Source: Candidatus Latescibacterota bacterium | GTDB lineage: Bacteria > Krumholzibacteriota > Krumholzibacteriia > JACNKJ01 | Direction of reading: 5' to 3' | Length of the DNA stretch: 64,000 nt | NCBI GenBank assembly: GCA_020633725.1 | Contig: JACKDC010000003.1 | Location: 124,001 to 188,000, forward strand | Part shown: positions 51,340-59,524 of the stretch, one piece after another | How positions within the stretch are numbered: the first letter of the stretch is position 1 | Layout: every line of letters begins with the position of its first letter | Notes under the pieces: model-generated | What the model saw: only the letters and a program-made list of their open reading frames with translations | Database searches by the model: none | What the model was told of the DNA's origin: nothing | Position numbers and translations under genes: made by a program

Positions 51340-51909
51340 CTAGCCCGCCTCGGCGTCTTCGAGCCAGGTGAGCAGGAGTGAGCGCGCCTTGCGCCAGTCG
51401 CGCTTGACGGTGCGGTCGGTGACGTTCAGGGCGCCGGCGGTCTCGTCCACGGACAGCCCGCCGAAGAAGCGCAGCTCCACCACCTGGGCGAGGCGCGGGC
51501 TGAGGGCTTCGAGGCGGTCCAGGGCCTGATCCAGGGCCAGCACCTCGAGCACCTGCGACCCCGTGCCGGCGCGCTCCTCGTCGAGGGTGACGTGCGCCTG
51601 CCCGCCGCCGCGCTTGGCCGCCAGGCGACGCCGCGCGTGGTCCACCAGGATCTGCCGCATCGCCCGCGACGCCACCGACAGGAAGTGCACCCGGTTCTCC
51701 CAGTCGCCGCTGCCGGCCAGGCGCAGGTAGGCCTCGTTGACCATGCCGGTGGTGCTGAGCGTGGCGCCCCCCCGCCCGCGCAGGTGCGCGCTGGCGATGC
51801 GGCGCAGGTCGGGGTAGACGAGCGCGTAGAGCGTCTCCCGCGCGGCGGAATCGCCGGCGCCCACGGCGGCGAGCAGGCGCGTGATCTCGGGCTGGGGGGA
51901 CGGGGACAC
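51340..51909 (-). CDS. ECF sigma factor of the kinase-associated (Sig-70_X6) type
   Basis: The product is 189 aa from GTG 51909, preceded by GGAGG; upstream in-frame codons form an Arg/Pro-rich stretch that is unlikely to be coding. Region 2: ITRLLAAVGAGDSAARETLYALVYPDLRRIASAHL, TGMVNEAYLRLAG, RVHFLSVASRAMRQILVDHARRRLAAKRGG. Region 4: ALDRLEALSPRLAQVVELRFFGGLSVDETAGALNVTDRTVKRDWRKARSLLL. The DHARRR..KRGGG segment and LS..VDE.A motifs mark the ECF subgroup usually encoded next to Ser/Thr kinases. A matching kinase gene lies 3 kb away at 54983. No anti-sigma gene is adjacent; phosphorylation may be the control. Confidence 0.9.
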   Translation of the reverse strand: MSPSPQPEITRLLAAVGAGDSAARETLYALVYPDLRRIASAHLRGRGGATLSTTGMVNEAYLRLAGSGDWENRVHFLSVASRAMRQILVDHARRRLAAKRGGGQAHVTLDEERAGTGSQVLEVLALDQALDRLEALSPRLAQVVELRFFGGLSVDETAGALNVTDRTVKRDWRKARSLLLTWLEDAEAG

Positions 51910-52015
51910 GGCTCCTCCGGATCGGGGTGGACCCAGTATACCGTGTCGCGACCGGCGCTGTCCCCTTCGAGACGGCTTTCGCGTGGCTCCCGGCAACCGC
52001 TCCCGGAGGTCACCG

Positions 52016-53497
52016 ATGACGTTCCGCTCTCTCGCCGTCGCCGCCCTGCTCGCCCTGACGCCCCTGCCCGCCCGCGCGCTCCAGCCCGTGGACGACTTCG
52101 ACGTGGGCGATTTCGACTTCTACGCCGCCGACGGCGCGCTCTGGGAGCAGGTCCACGTCCCCAACTACCTCTCCCACGCGATCTGGATGGAGCGCAGCGT
52201 GCTGCTCAACCCCGTGGGCGGACCGATCCGCGCGCGCACGCAGGCGGGGCCGTCGACCCACGACCGGGCGCTCTACGTGAACGGCGAGACGAGCACGTCG
52301 TCCTGCATCGTCGGCTGGGACTGGGGCGTGGCCTACGATCTGACGCTGGGCGGGACCCTGGATCGCGTCGAGCTCGACGTCATGGCTGCCGCCCCCGGCA
52401 CGCGCATCGACCTGCGGCTCCAGGACGGCACCGACCTGTTCGGCTGGACCAAGTACGCCAGCGGCGGCCCGGAGACGATCGTCTGGGAGCTGGACCAGCT
52501 CACCGGCAGCACGGTGCAGCCCGAGGCCGCGACCGGCATGGGGCTGCAGATCTGGGCGTCGTCGGCCGCGACCATCGTCTCGGACTTCCGCTTCCACCGC
52601 AGCGGCGCGGGCGCGGTGAACTTCGTGCCGGTCTTCGTGGCCACGCAGGTGCCGCCCCTGCCGTCGCCGCCGCTCGCCTGGCAGGTCCGGGACCTCTTCA
52701 GCAGCCCGCTCTACCAGGCCGAGATCGTCATCGCCGACGCCGACGCCGGCTACACGCCCGTCGTCCTGGGCCAGTGGCAGCAGTGGCAGGCCCAGGGCGG
52801 CTGGCTGGGCGCCGCCGACTTCCGCTGGGATCCCTCCTCGCCGTGGGCCGACACGCAGCTCGCCTTGAGCTTCCGCTTCCAGGACATCGGGAGCATGAGC
52901 GCTGTCGCCTATCCGCCGGACCCCGTCCTCACGGCCGACGGCATCCTGCTGGAGTTCCCCGTCCGCGTGCGCCAGGACGGGCAGGTGATCGGCACGGCCC
53001 TGCAGCGCTACCAGTTCGACGTCCCGATCAATCAGGGCCTCCAGTTCGCGGAGGTCACCGGGCCGCGCTCGGGCCCGCTGACCGACTGGACGCAGGAGTT
53101 CGCCGTCAGCTTCCGCCTCGTGCGCACCGGCGACTTCTCCCACAACTTCCCCTTCCTCGGCATCACCTCGCTGACCGACTGGGCGCCGGGGCTGCTCACC
53201 GCCGCGCCGGCCGGCGAGCCGAGCGCCGATGACCTGCTGAGGCTCCACGCCGAGCCCGCGGTCACCCGCGCCGGCACCCGGGTGCTGGCCAGCCGACCCT
53301 TCGCCGCCGGGGCGACGCTGACGGTGCACGACGTCACCGGACGCCGCGTGGCGGACCTGCCGCTTTCCGCCGGCGCCGCGAGCGCCAGCTGGGACGGCCG
53401 CGACGCGGCGGGCCGGCCCACGGCCTCCGGCGTCTACTTCCTTCGTCTCACCGACGCACGCGGGACGGCCAGCGCCCGCGTGCTGCGCCTGCGCTAG
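52016..53497 (+). CDS. Secreted protein with FlgD-like tail, tandem paralogue 1
   Basis: The product is 493 aa from ATG 52016 (GGAGG 6 nt upstream). Signal peptide 1-19 (LPARA-LQPVDDF). Residues 20-210 look like a jelly-roll carbohydrate-binding-type domain (LQPVDDFDVGDFDFYAADG, GTLDRVELDVMAAAPGTRIDLRLQDG, TIVSDFRFH). Residues 215-405 form a second beta domain. The last 80 residues are the Ig-like module in a short variant (TLTVHDVTGRRVADLPLSAG, SWDGRDAAGRPTASGVYFLRL, VLRLR) that lacks the NPFNP strand. Tandem with the next gene, gap 16 bp. Function unknown; an exported binding protein is plausible. Confidence 0.82.
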   Translation: MTFRSLAVAALLALTPLPARALQPVDDFDVGDFDFYAADGALWEQVHVPNYLSHAIWMERSVLLNPVGGPIRARTQAGPSTHDRALYVNGETSTSSCIVGWDWGVAYDLTLGGTLDRVELDVMAAAPGTRIDLRLQDGTDLFGWTKYASGGPETIVWELDQLTGSTVQPEAATGMGLQIWASSAATIVSDFRFHRSGAGAVNFVPVFVATQVPPLPSPPLAWQVRDLFSSPLYQAEIVIADADAGYTPVVLGQWQQWQAQGGWLGAADFRWDPSSPWADTQLALSFRFQDIGSMSAVAYPPDPVLTADGILLEFPVRVRQDGQVIGTALQRYQFDVPINQGLQFAEVTGPRSGPLTDWTQEFAVSFRLVRTGDFSHNFPFLGITSLTDWAPGLLTAAPAGEPSADDLLRLHAEPAVTRAGTRVLASRPFAAGATLTVHDVTGRRVADLPLSAGAASASWDGRDAAGRPTASGVYFLRLTDARGTASARVLRLR

Positions 53498-53513
53498 CCC
53501 TCGGAGGTCACTC

Positions 53514-54986
53514 ATGCTTCGCCGTCTCCACACCGTCGCCGTCGCGCTCACGCTCGCGCTGCCTCTGCAGGCCCACGCGCTGCAGCCGCTGGACGACTTC
53601 GACTCCGGTCCCTTCGACTACACCGCCGCCGACGGCTTCACCGCCCACGACGTCTACATCCCGAACTCCCCGTCCCACGCCATCGACGACACCCGCCGCG
53701 TCTACCTGGATCCCGTGGGCGGAACGGTGAGCGCGCGCACGGTCTACGCCGGTTCATCGTACGACCGCGCCCTCGACGTCGGCGTCGCGGGCGATGGCTA
53801 CTGCACCCTGCAGTACCACTGGGGCTACCCGCTCGACCTCACGCTGGGCGGGCAGGTGGACCGCATCGAGCTGGAGATGCTCGGCTCGGCGCCCGGCGCG
53901 ACGGTGCACCTGCACATCACCGACGCCGATCACCTGGGCTCCTGGGAGCTGACGACCACTGGCGGCGAGGAAACGCTGATCTGGGACTACGCGGACGTGG
54001 CCGGCAGCGGCGTGGATCTCGACGCTGTCACCGGCATCGCCCTGGAGTTCAGCCCGGCGCCGCAGCACTATCTCGTCGGGGCCTGCCGCTTCCACGCCAG
54101 CGGCTGGCACCCCGTCGACCTGGTGGAGGAGTTCGTCGCGACGCAGGTGCCCCCCTACCCCGGTCCGCCGCTCGGCTGGCAGGTCTGGGAGCAGTTCGGC
54201 CAGCCGCTGTATCTCACCGAGTTGATCATCGACGGGGCGGTCAGCGACTCAGGGCACCTGCCCACGCTTGCCGGCGAGTGGGAGCAGTGGCCGGCCGGCG
54301 GCGGCTGGGCCGGCGCCATCGCGCTCTACTGGGACCCCGCCGTACCCTGGACCAACACGGACTTCTCGCTGCGCTTCCGCTACAGCGCCGTGGACGCTCT
54401 CGTCCCCGAGGCCTATCCCCCGGATCCGATCCTCACCGCGGAAGGCGCGGTCCTGGACTATCCCCTGCGCCTCGGCGTCGAGGGCCAGGCCGCCGGTGTG
54501 TCGATGCAGCGGCTGCAGTTCGACATCCCTGGTGGACAGGGCCTGCAGCTCGAGGACATGACCGTCGTCCACGGCCGCAGCTGGACGCCGGAGTTCACCG
54601 TGAACTTTCGCCTCGGGCAGGGCGGGGACATCGACTTCTCCGCGCCCTTCCTGGTGATCGGCGCGCTTGCCGACTGGGAACCGGGCACGCTGACCGCGGT
54701 CCCCGACCCGGACGATCGCGCGCCCCGCTCTCTGCGCGCCATGCCCGCCGTGACGCGCGCGGGCACGGAGATCCTCCCGGCGCGACCCTTCGCCGCCGGC
54801 GCGCGGCTGACGGTGCACGACGTCACCGGACGCCGCGTCGCCACCCTGCCCACCCGCCCGGGCGCCGCGAGCGCCAGCTGGGACGGCCGCGACGCCGAGG
54901 GCCGGCCCACGGCCTCCGGCGTCTACTTCCTCCGCCTCACCGACGCGCGCGGAACGGCCAGCGCCCGCGTGCTGCGCCTGCGCTAG
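53514..54986 (+). CDS. Secreted protein with FlgD-like tail, tandem paralogue 2
   Basis: The product is 490 aa with signal peptide 1-22 (QAHA-LQPLDDF) and ribosome site GGAGG 6 nt before the ATG. It repeats the architecture of the gene at 52016 throughout, including LQPLDDFDSGPFDYTAADG, VFVATQVPP/EFVATQVPPYPGPPLGWQV and PDPILTAEG. The C-terminal module is nearly identical (ARLTVHDVTGRRVATLP, SWDGRDAEGRPTASGVYFLRL). The stop TAG shares CTAG with the stop of the convergent kinase gene. Moderately diverged N-terminal halves and homogenised tails suggest gene conversion at the 3' end. Confidence 0.82.
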   Translation: MLRRLHTVAVALTLALPLQAHALQPLDDFDSGPFDYTAADGFTAHDVYIPNSPSHAIDDTRRVYLDPVGGTVSARTVYAGSSYDRALDVGVAGDGYCTLQYHWGYPLDLTLGGQVDRIELEMLGSAPGATVHLHITDADHLGSWELTTTGGEETLIWDYADVAGSGVDLDAVTGIALEFSPAPQHYLVGACRFHASGWHPVDLVEEFVATQVPPYPGPPLGWQVWEQFGQPLYLTELIIDGAVSDSGHLPTLAGEWEQWPAGGGWAGAIALYWDPAVPWTNTDFSLRFRYSAVDALVPEAYPPDPILTAEGAVLDYPLRLGVEGQAAGVSMQRLQFDIPGGQGLQLEDMTVVHGRSWTPEFTVNFRLGQGGDIDFSAPFLVIGALADWEPGTLTAVPDPDDRAPRSLRAMPAVTRAGTEILPARPFAAGARLTVHDVTGRRVATLPTRPGAASASWDGRDAEGRPTASGVYFLRLTDARGTASARVLRLR

Positions 54987-57628
54987 CGCGCGGCGCCGAG
55001 GGAGTCCAGGGCAGCGCGCAGCGTCGGGAGCTGCGCCTGCCCGCGCGCGTCGTCCGCGTTTTCGGGCAGCTCGAAGACGGCGATCGCGCTGCGGTAGAGC
55101 GCGGCGGCGGTGGACGTCTCGCCGATCAGCGCGCGATCCCTGGCCAGCTCGACCATCCGCCGGGCCACGATGGGCGACGAGTCCCCGAACGCGGTCGCGT
55201 AGATGCCGAGCGCCTGTTCGCGCAGCGCGGCGGCGTCGGCGTGGCGGCCCTGGACGTCGCGCAGGTCGGCCCGCGTTCTGAGGATGGCGCCATGGTAGAC
55301 GCTCTCCAGCCCGAGCTGGCGTTCGGACATGGCCACGACCACGTCGCTGAGCGAGTCCGCCTTGGCCAGCCGGCCCGCGTCCGTGTAAGCGCCCACCAGG
55401 TTGTCGAGCACCCAGATCACGCGCGGGTGCTCCGCGTCCACGTTCGCGCGCCAGATCGCCACCGAGCGCAGGAACTGCGACTCCGCCTCGTCGAAGCGCC
55501 CGAGGCGGTCGTAGAGCTGCCCCAGCGCATTGTGGCGCTCGGCGAGATCCACGTTGCTCGAGTCGAAGGCCGCTTCGGCGACGGCCAGGCCGCGGGTCAT
55601 GAGCGACTCGGCTTCGTCCAGCCGCCCCTGGCGCATGCGGACGTCCCCGAGATTCGTGAGGTAGGTCGACAGGCTCGGGTGCGTCGAGTCGCCCGCGGCG
55701 CGGTGGGTCTCGACGGCGCGCGTGAAGAGGACCGCCGCCTCGTCGAGGCGCCCCATCTGGGAGAGCGCGGCGCCCAGGTCGTTCGACGCCGACGCGATCC
55801 ACTCCGGCTCGGGCCGCGGGTTCGCTTCGTGGATCTCGAGCACGGTGCCCATCGCGACCTCGGCCTCGGGGAAACGCCCCTGCTGGATCAGGGTGGCGCC
55901 GAGAACGCTCGTCGGCTCGGCCACCGACACGCTGCGCGGTCCTCGCGCCGCCGCGAAGATGCGGATGGCCTCACGCGCCGCGGCCTCGGCCTCGTCGAGC
56001 TCGCCACGGTCGCTGCGCAGCCCGGCCAGTTCGGTGAGCGCCTCGGCGTACTCGGGGCTCTCCGGGCCGAAGCGGTCGAGCCGACTCTCGACGGCCGATT
56101 CGATCATCCGCAGCGCGTCGTCGTAGCGGCCGAGCCAGCGGTAGGACGTGGACATGGTCAGCTGCAGCGACGAGCGCACGTCCGGCGCGCCCTTCAGCTC
56201 GCGCTCGATGCGCGCGGCGCCCGCGTCCAGCAGTTCGCGCGCGGTGACGTCGCGCCCGTGGGAGACCTCCGGGCTCGCCTCCTCGAAGAGTTCGCTGAGG
56301 AAACCCGTCACCCGGCGCAGGGTCTCGGCCTCGCGCGCCGACGCGGACTCGGCCGCCAGCGCGCGGCCCAGATTGCGCTCCGCGCGCGCGTAGAGCAGGC
56401 CGATCCAGACCGCGCCGGTCAGGATGGCCAGCACGATGAGGCTGGTGAGCGTGACGGCCAGCCGGTGCCGCTTGACGAACTTGCGCAGCCGGTAAGCGCG
56501 CGAGGCGGGCCGCGCCGAGACGGGCTCCGACGCCAGGTGCCGCTCGAGGTCGAGGCGCAACGCCTCGGACGAGGGGTAGCGCTCCGCGGGGTCCTTCTCC
56601 AGCGCGCGGGCGACGATGGTGTCCAGGTCGCCCTGCAGCCGCCGTCGCAGCGCGGCCGGCGCGCAGCTTCGCGCCGCGGCGGCGGGGTCGTCGTCCTCGA
56701 CCGCGCGGCTCGGCGGCAGCGGCGTGTCCTCGAGCACCGCACGCAGCATGGCGGCGGGATCCGTCCGCCGCCCGTGGGGACGCTTGCCGCAGAGCAGCTC
56801 GTAGAGCAGCACGCCGAGGGCGTAGACGTCGGCGGCGATGTTGGTGGGCTCGCCGCGGAGCTGCTCGGGCGCCGCGAAGCCCGGCGTGAGGAAGCGCTGC
56901 TCGGCCACGGTGGACTCGGCGTCGCCCAGCAACTTCGCGATGCCGAAGTCGAGCAGCTTCACCACGCCGTCGGCGGTGACGAGCACGTTGCCCGGCTTGA
57001 TGTCCCGGTGCACCACGAGATTGCGATGGGCGTAGCGGACGGCGCGGCAGACGGTGTCGAAGAGCGCGAGCCGTGCCTCGACGTCGAGGCGCTGGGCGTC
57101 GCAGTAGTCGGTGATGGGCTCGCCCTCCACCAGCTCCATGGCGAAGTAGGGCGCGCCGTCCTCGGTGACGCCCCCGTCGTGGAGCGTGGCGATGTTGGGA
57201 TGCCTGAGCCGCGCCAGGATCTGCCGCTCGTGGCGAAGGCGGCGGGCGTTGTCCTCGCCCAGGCGCTCGGCGGGCAGCAGCTTGAGGGCCACGCGCTGCT
57301 CGTACTCGCCGTCCGCGCGCTCGGCCAGCAGGACCTCGCCCATGCCGCCGCGACCCAGCAGGCCCAGCACACGGTAGGGGCCGATGCGCCGTCCCGCCGG
57401 TGTCGTGGCCGCGGGGGCGTCGAGGATCGCGTCGGCCAGGGAGTCGAGGCCGTCGTCGAGGATGCCGCGGCGCGTGGCGGCGTCGGCGGCCAGCAGGCGC
57501 TCGAGCTCGGCGCGGAAGGCGGGGTCGTCCCCGGCGAGCGCGTCGAGGCGCGCCGGCCGGTCGGCGGCGGAGAGGTCGAGGAGCTCGTCCAGCGCCTGCT
57601 CCAGACGCTGCCAGCGCAGAGGGTCCAC
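54983..57628 (-). CDS. Membrane Ser/Thr protein kinase with periplasmic TPR repeats
   Basis: The product is 881 aa. The N-terminal 80 residues (RWQRLEQALDELLDLSAADRPARLDAL) are the helical extension typical of kinases paired with Sig-70_X6 sigma factors. The kinase domain (about 84-345) has the G-loop GLLGRGGMGEV, VALKLL (Lys112 region), HRDIKPGNVLV (catalytic loop near 206), DFGIAKLL, and APEQLRGEPTNIAADVYALGVLLYELLCGKRP. One membrane helix (LAVTLTSLIVLAILTGAVWIGLLY, about 395-418) is followed by 450 residues of TPR-like repeats (ASNDLGAALSQMGRLDEAAVLFTRAVETH, LTNLGDVRMRQGRLDEAESLM). It is likely to sense partners outside and phosphorylate regulators such as the sigma factor at 51340. Confidence 0.93.
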   Translation of the reverse strand: MDPLRWQRLEQALDELLDLSAADRPARLDALAGDDPAFRAELERLLAADAATRRGILDDGLDSLADAILDAPAATTPAGRRIGPYRVLGLLGRGGMGEVLLAERADGEYEQRVALKLLPAERLGEDNARRLRHERQILARLRHPNIATLHDGGVTEDGAPYFAMELVEGEPITDYCDAQRLDVEARLALFDTVCRAVRYAHRNLVVHRDIKPGNVLVTADGVVKLLDFGIAKLLGDAESTVAEQRFLTPGFAAPEQLRGEPTNIAADVYALGVLLYELLCGKRPHGRRTDPAAMLRAVLEDTPLPPSRAVEDDDPAAAARSCAPAALRRRLQGDLDTIVARALEKDPAERYPSSEALRLDLERHLASEPVSARPASRAYRLRKFVKRHRLAVTLTSLIVLAILTGAVWIGLLYARAERNLGRALAAESASAREAETLRRVTGFLSELFEEASPEVSHGRDVTARELLDAGAARIERELKGAPDVRSSLQLTMSTSYRWLGRYDDALRMIESAVESRLDRFGPESPEYAEALTELAGLRSDRGELDEAEAAAREAIRIFAAARGPRSVSVAEPTSVLGATLIQQGRFPEAEVAMGTVLEIHEANPRPEPEWIASASNDLGAALSQMGRLDEAAVLFTRAVETHRAAGDSTHPSLSTYLTNLGDVRMRQGRLDEAESLMTRGLAVAEAAFDSSNVDLAERHNALGQLYDRLGRFDEAESQFLRSVAIWRANVDAEHPRVIWVLDNLVGAYTDAGRLAKADSLSDVVVAMSERQLGLESVYHGAILRTRADLRDVQGRHADAAALREQALGIYATAFGDSSPIVARRMVELARDRALIGETSTAAALYRSAIAVFELPENADDARGQAQLPTLRAALDSLGAAR

Positions 57629-57697
57629 GGTCCACCTCGCGGGCCACGGGGTGGCAGGACTCTAGCGAAGGGCCGCCCAGGAGGTCAAACCGGCGGC

Positions 57698-57961
57698 TCA
57701 GTCCCTGATGTGGAGTCCCAGGACCTCGCCGTCCTCCCGGCGGATGCGCACCACCTTGAGCTCGCGCGCGGTCTGGAGGTTCGACATCTGGTCGGAGAGC
57801 AGCGTGCGACGTCCCGTGGGCAGGCCCACGGTCACCAGCCAGAACTCGCCCGTGGGGTCGAGCTCGATCTCCTCCAGGGTGATGGCCGCGTGGACTTCCG
57901 TGGGCAGGATCTCCTTCACGAACTCCGTGGCCAGCTTCGCCGCGTCCTTGATGTGCAGCAT
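57698..57961 (-). CDS. Small alpha/beta protein of unknown function
   Basis: The product is 87 aa from ATG 57961 (GGAGGACTGCC upstream). The N-terminal helix (IKDAAKLATEFVKEILP) is followed by three or four beta strands (AITLEEIELDPTGEFWLVTVGL, RELKVVRIRREDGEVLGLHI). This is the helix-plus-meander layout of PepSY- or GvpO-like small domains, but sequence similarity is too low to name a family. It has no signal peptide and is cytosolic. It stands 21 bp from the HTH gene downstream of which it could be co-transcribed. Function not recognised. Confidence 0.65.
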   Translation of the reverse strand: MLHIKDAAKLATEFVKEILPTEVHAAITLEEIELDPTGEFWLVTVGLPTGRRTLLSDQMSNLQTARELKVVRIRREDGEVLGLHIRD

Positions 57962-57982
57962 GGCAGTCCTCCGATGGAGTGG

Positions 57983-58204
57983 CTACGGCTCCCCGTCGCG
58001 CCAGGTGAAGACCTCCTCCACCCCCCGCTCGAAGCAGCGGGCGATGCGGAAAGCCAGCGCCAGACTGGGGCCGTAGCGGCCGGCCTCGAGGGCGAGGATC
58101 GTCTGGCGGGTGACGCCGCAGCGCGCGGCCAGCTCCTGCTGGGTCATCTCGCCGTGCTCGAAACGGAGCCGTCGGATGCAATTACCGATGGGCGGCGCGC
58201 TCAT
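57983..58204 (-). CDS. Small XRE-family HTH regulator
   Basis: The product is 73 aa, one Cro/CI-type HTH: CIRRLRFEHGEMTQQELAARCGVTRQTILALEAGRYGPSLALAFRIARCFERGVEEVFTWRD. This compact form matches the YozG-like transcriptional regulators that accompany a small membrane protein. The ATG overlaps the stop of the membrane protein gene (ATGA). It probably represses its own two-gene operon; a dyad overlapping the -35 box at 58665-58682 is a candidate operator. Confidence 0.9.
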   Translation of the reverse strand: MSAPPIGNCIRRLRFEHGEMTQQELAARCGVTRQTILALEAGRYGPSLALAFRIARCFERGVEEVFTWRDGEP

Positions 58205-58605
58205 TCGGAGAGATCCCAGGCACGGGGGACGAGCACGAGGACCGCGAGCGCCCGGACGAGCAGCGCCGCGACCAGGGCGCCTTCGACGATCAGGGGCAGG
58301 ACTTCGATGTCCACGGTGCCCTCCCCCGCCAGCCACTGCCGCGCCCAGAAGGCCGAGCAAAGCACGACCATCGTGAGGTAGGACGCGCCGAAGCCGAGGA
58401 CCGTGGCCCGGCGCGCGACGTGCCGCTCGCGCTCGTCTCCGACCTCACCGCGAAAGAGCAGCGGCGTGAGCCCCACCGGGGCGAGCAGGGCGAAGGCCGC
58501 GAGCGCCACCTTCGGTCCAGCGGTTGCGAGAAAGATCAGGTAGGCGGCGACCGCGGCGAGGGTCACGACGAGCTGGTAGAGGGCTGACTTCTGCTGGATC
58601 GACAT
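58201..58605 (-). CDS. Four-helix membrane protein paired with XRE regulator
   Basis: The product is 134 aa with four membrane segments: LYQLVVTLAAVAAYLIFLAT, VALAAFALLAPVGLTPLLF, ATVLGFGASYLTMVVLCSAFW and VEGALVAALLVRALAVLVLV. A conserved cytosolic loop with GEVGDERERHVARRA between helices 2 and 3 is characteristic of the DUF2178-like proteins that are co-encoded with a small XRE HTH. The role of these pairs is unknown. Ribosome site AGGAGAGA; the promoter at 58654-58682 lies about 50 bp upstream. Confidence 0.8.
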   Translation of the reverse strand: MSIQQKSALYQLVVTLAAVAAYLIFLATAGPKVALAAFALLAPVGLTPLLFRGEVGDERERHVARRATVLGFGASYLTMVVLCSAFWARQWLAGEGTVDIEVLPLIVEGALVAALLVRALAVLVLVPRAWDLSE

Positions 58606-58653
58606 GGCGTCTCTCCTGAAGGGGTCTCAAGGCCGAGCGTGGCAGCGCAACTG

Positions 58654-58682
58654 AATGTATACTTTTTCATGCTCCATGTAAA
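58654..58682 (-). promoter_or_regulatory. Promoter and candidate operator of the XRE/membrane-protein operon
   Basis: Minus strand TTTACA (58677-58682), 17-nt spacer, TACATT (58654-58659). An imperfect dyad TTTCATG-CTC-CATGTAAA (58665-58682) covers the -35 box and is a plausible site for the XRE protein. On the plus side a leader hairpin GGCGAGG-TTC-CCTCGCC lies at 58714-58730, before the divergent gene at 58775. Confidence 0.5.
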
Positions 58683-58774
58683 GCATTTCTTTCGTTCGAT
58701 GCGCTGCAGGGGCGGCGAGGTTCCCTCGCCGGGAGCTGGGATGTACCCTGGAGGCCCACAGGAGGGTGGCACCG

Positions 58775-59365
58775 ATGAAGGAAATTTCTCAGCACGAGTT
58801 CTTCGTGAAGCTGGCCGTGGTGCTCATCCCGCTGGTTTACGCCTACCTGTGGATTCTCATCCGCGCCGCCATGCGCAGGGAGTACCTGTTGTCAGGGATC
58901 GCGCTCGAACGGATGGATATTGAGCGAGGAGCGAAGCCCGTGGCGGAGTTCCAGAGTTCCAACTGGGCGGTCAACGCGAACCAGGTCCGCGGATATTCCG
59001 CCACCACGGTGGCCGTCGTGATGCTCGTGGTGGCGTTCCTCCTCGAGAAGGACCTCTCCCCGTGGACGGACCGCTACCTCAAGCTGCTGGTGGTTATCGT
59101 CGGCGTCTCGAGCATCGCCTACACCTTCAGCCTGCAGTTCTGGAACTGTGCACTCGACCGCTGCCCCGAGCCCGCCTGGCTGCTGCGGCAACGGCGACGC
59201 GCCACGGTGCTCCAGGTTCTTGGCTGGCACGGGCTCTACCTCAGCGTCGCGCTCTGCGTCGCGCTCGCGGTGACCTGGTGCGGCCTGCTCCTCAGCCTGG
59301 GGGGTGCCGTCGGCCTGATCCTCACGGTCGAATCCAAGTCCCATCGCAGGGCGCCCGCGGGCTGA
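58775..59365 (+). CDS. Membrane protein of unknown function
   Basis: The product is 196 aa from ATG 58775 (GGAGGG 8 nt upstream; a GTG three codons earlier overlaps this site). Four membrane segments: FVKLAVVLIPLVYAYLWILI, TTVAVVMLVVAFLL, YLKLLVVIVGVSSIAYTFSL and LYLSVALCVALAVTWCGLLLS. The amphipathic region between helices 1 and 2 (MDIERGAKPVAEFQSSNWAVNANQVRGYSA) and the loop WNCALDRCPEPAWLLRQRRRAT are charged and cytosolic by the positive-inside rule. I recognise no family. Slightly lower GC than the neighbourhood and isolated position; could be an accessory gene. Confidence 0.7.
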   Translation: MKEISQHEFFVKLAVVLIPLVYAYLWILIRAAMRREYLLSGIALERMDIERGAKPVAEFQSSNWAVNANQVRGYSATTVAVVMLVVAFLLEKDLSPWTDRYLKLLVVIVGVSSIAYTFSLQFWNCALDRCPEPAWLLRQRRRATVLQVLGWHGLYLSVALCVALAVTWCGLLLSLGGAVGLILTVESKSHRRAPAG

Positions 59366-59524
59366 CCGGCCAGGCCGCGCCACCCCGCGCGAGGTGTTCA
59401 CCGCCGGCGCTGGTCTGGATCATGCTTGCCCTGAACGTGATTCGTGGCATTCCTGTGCGCGTGGACGCCTTCGTACTCCTGCTGGAGTCGTCCATCCCGG
59501 GATTCGTCCGCAAGGAGCACGACA

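Noticed and set aside
57698..57961. A gas-vesicle GvpO-like protein.
   Set aside because: Only the general helix-plus-strands layout agrees; no gas-vesicle genes are nearby.
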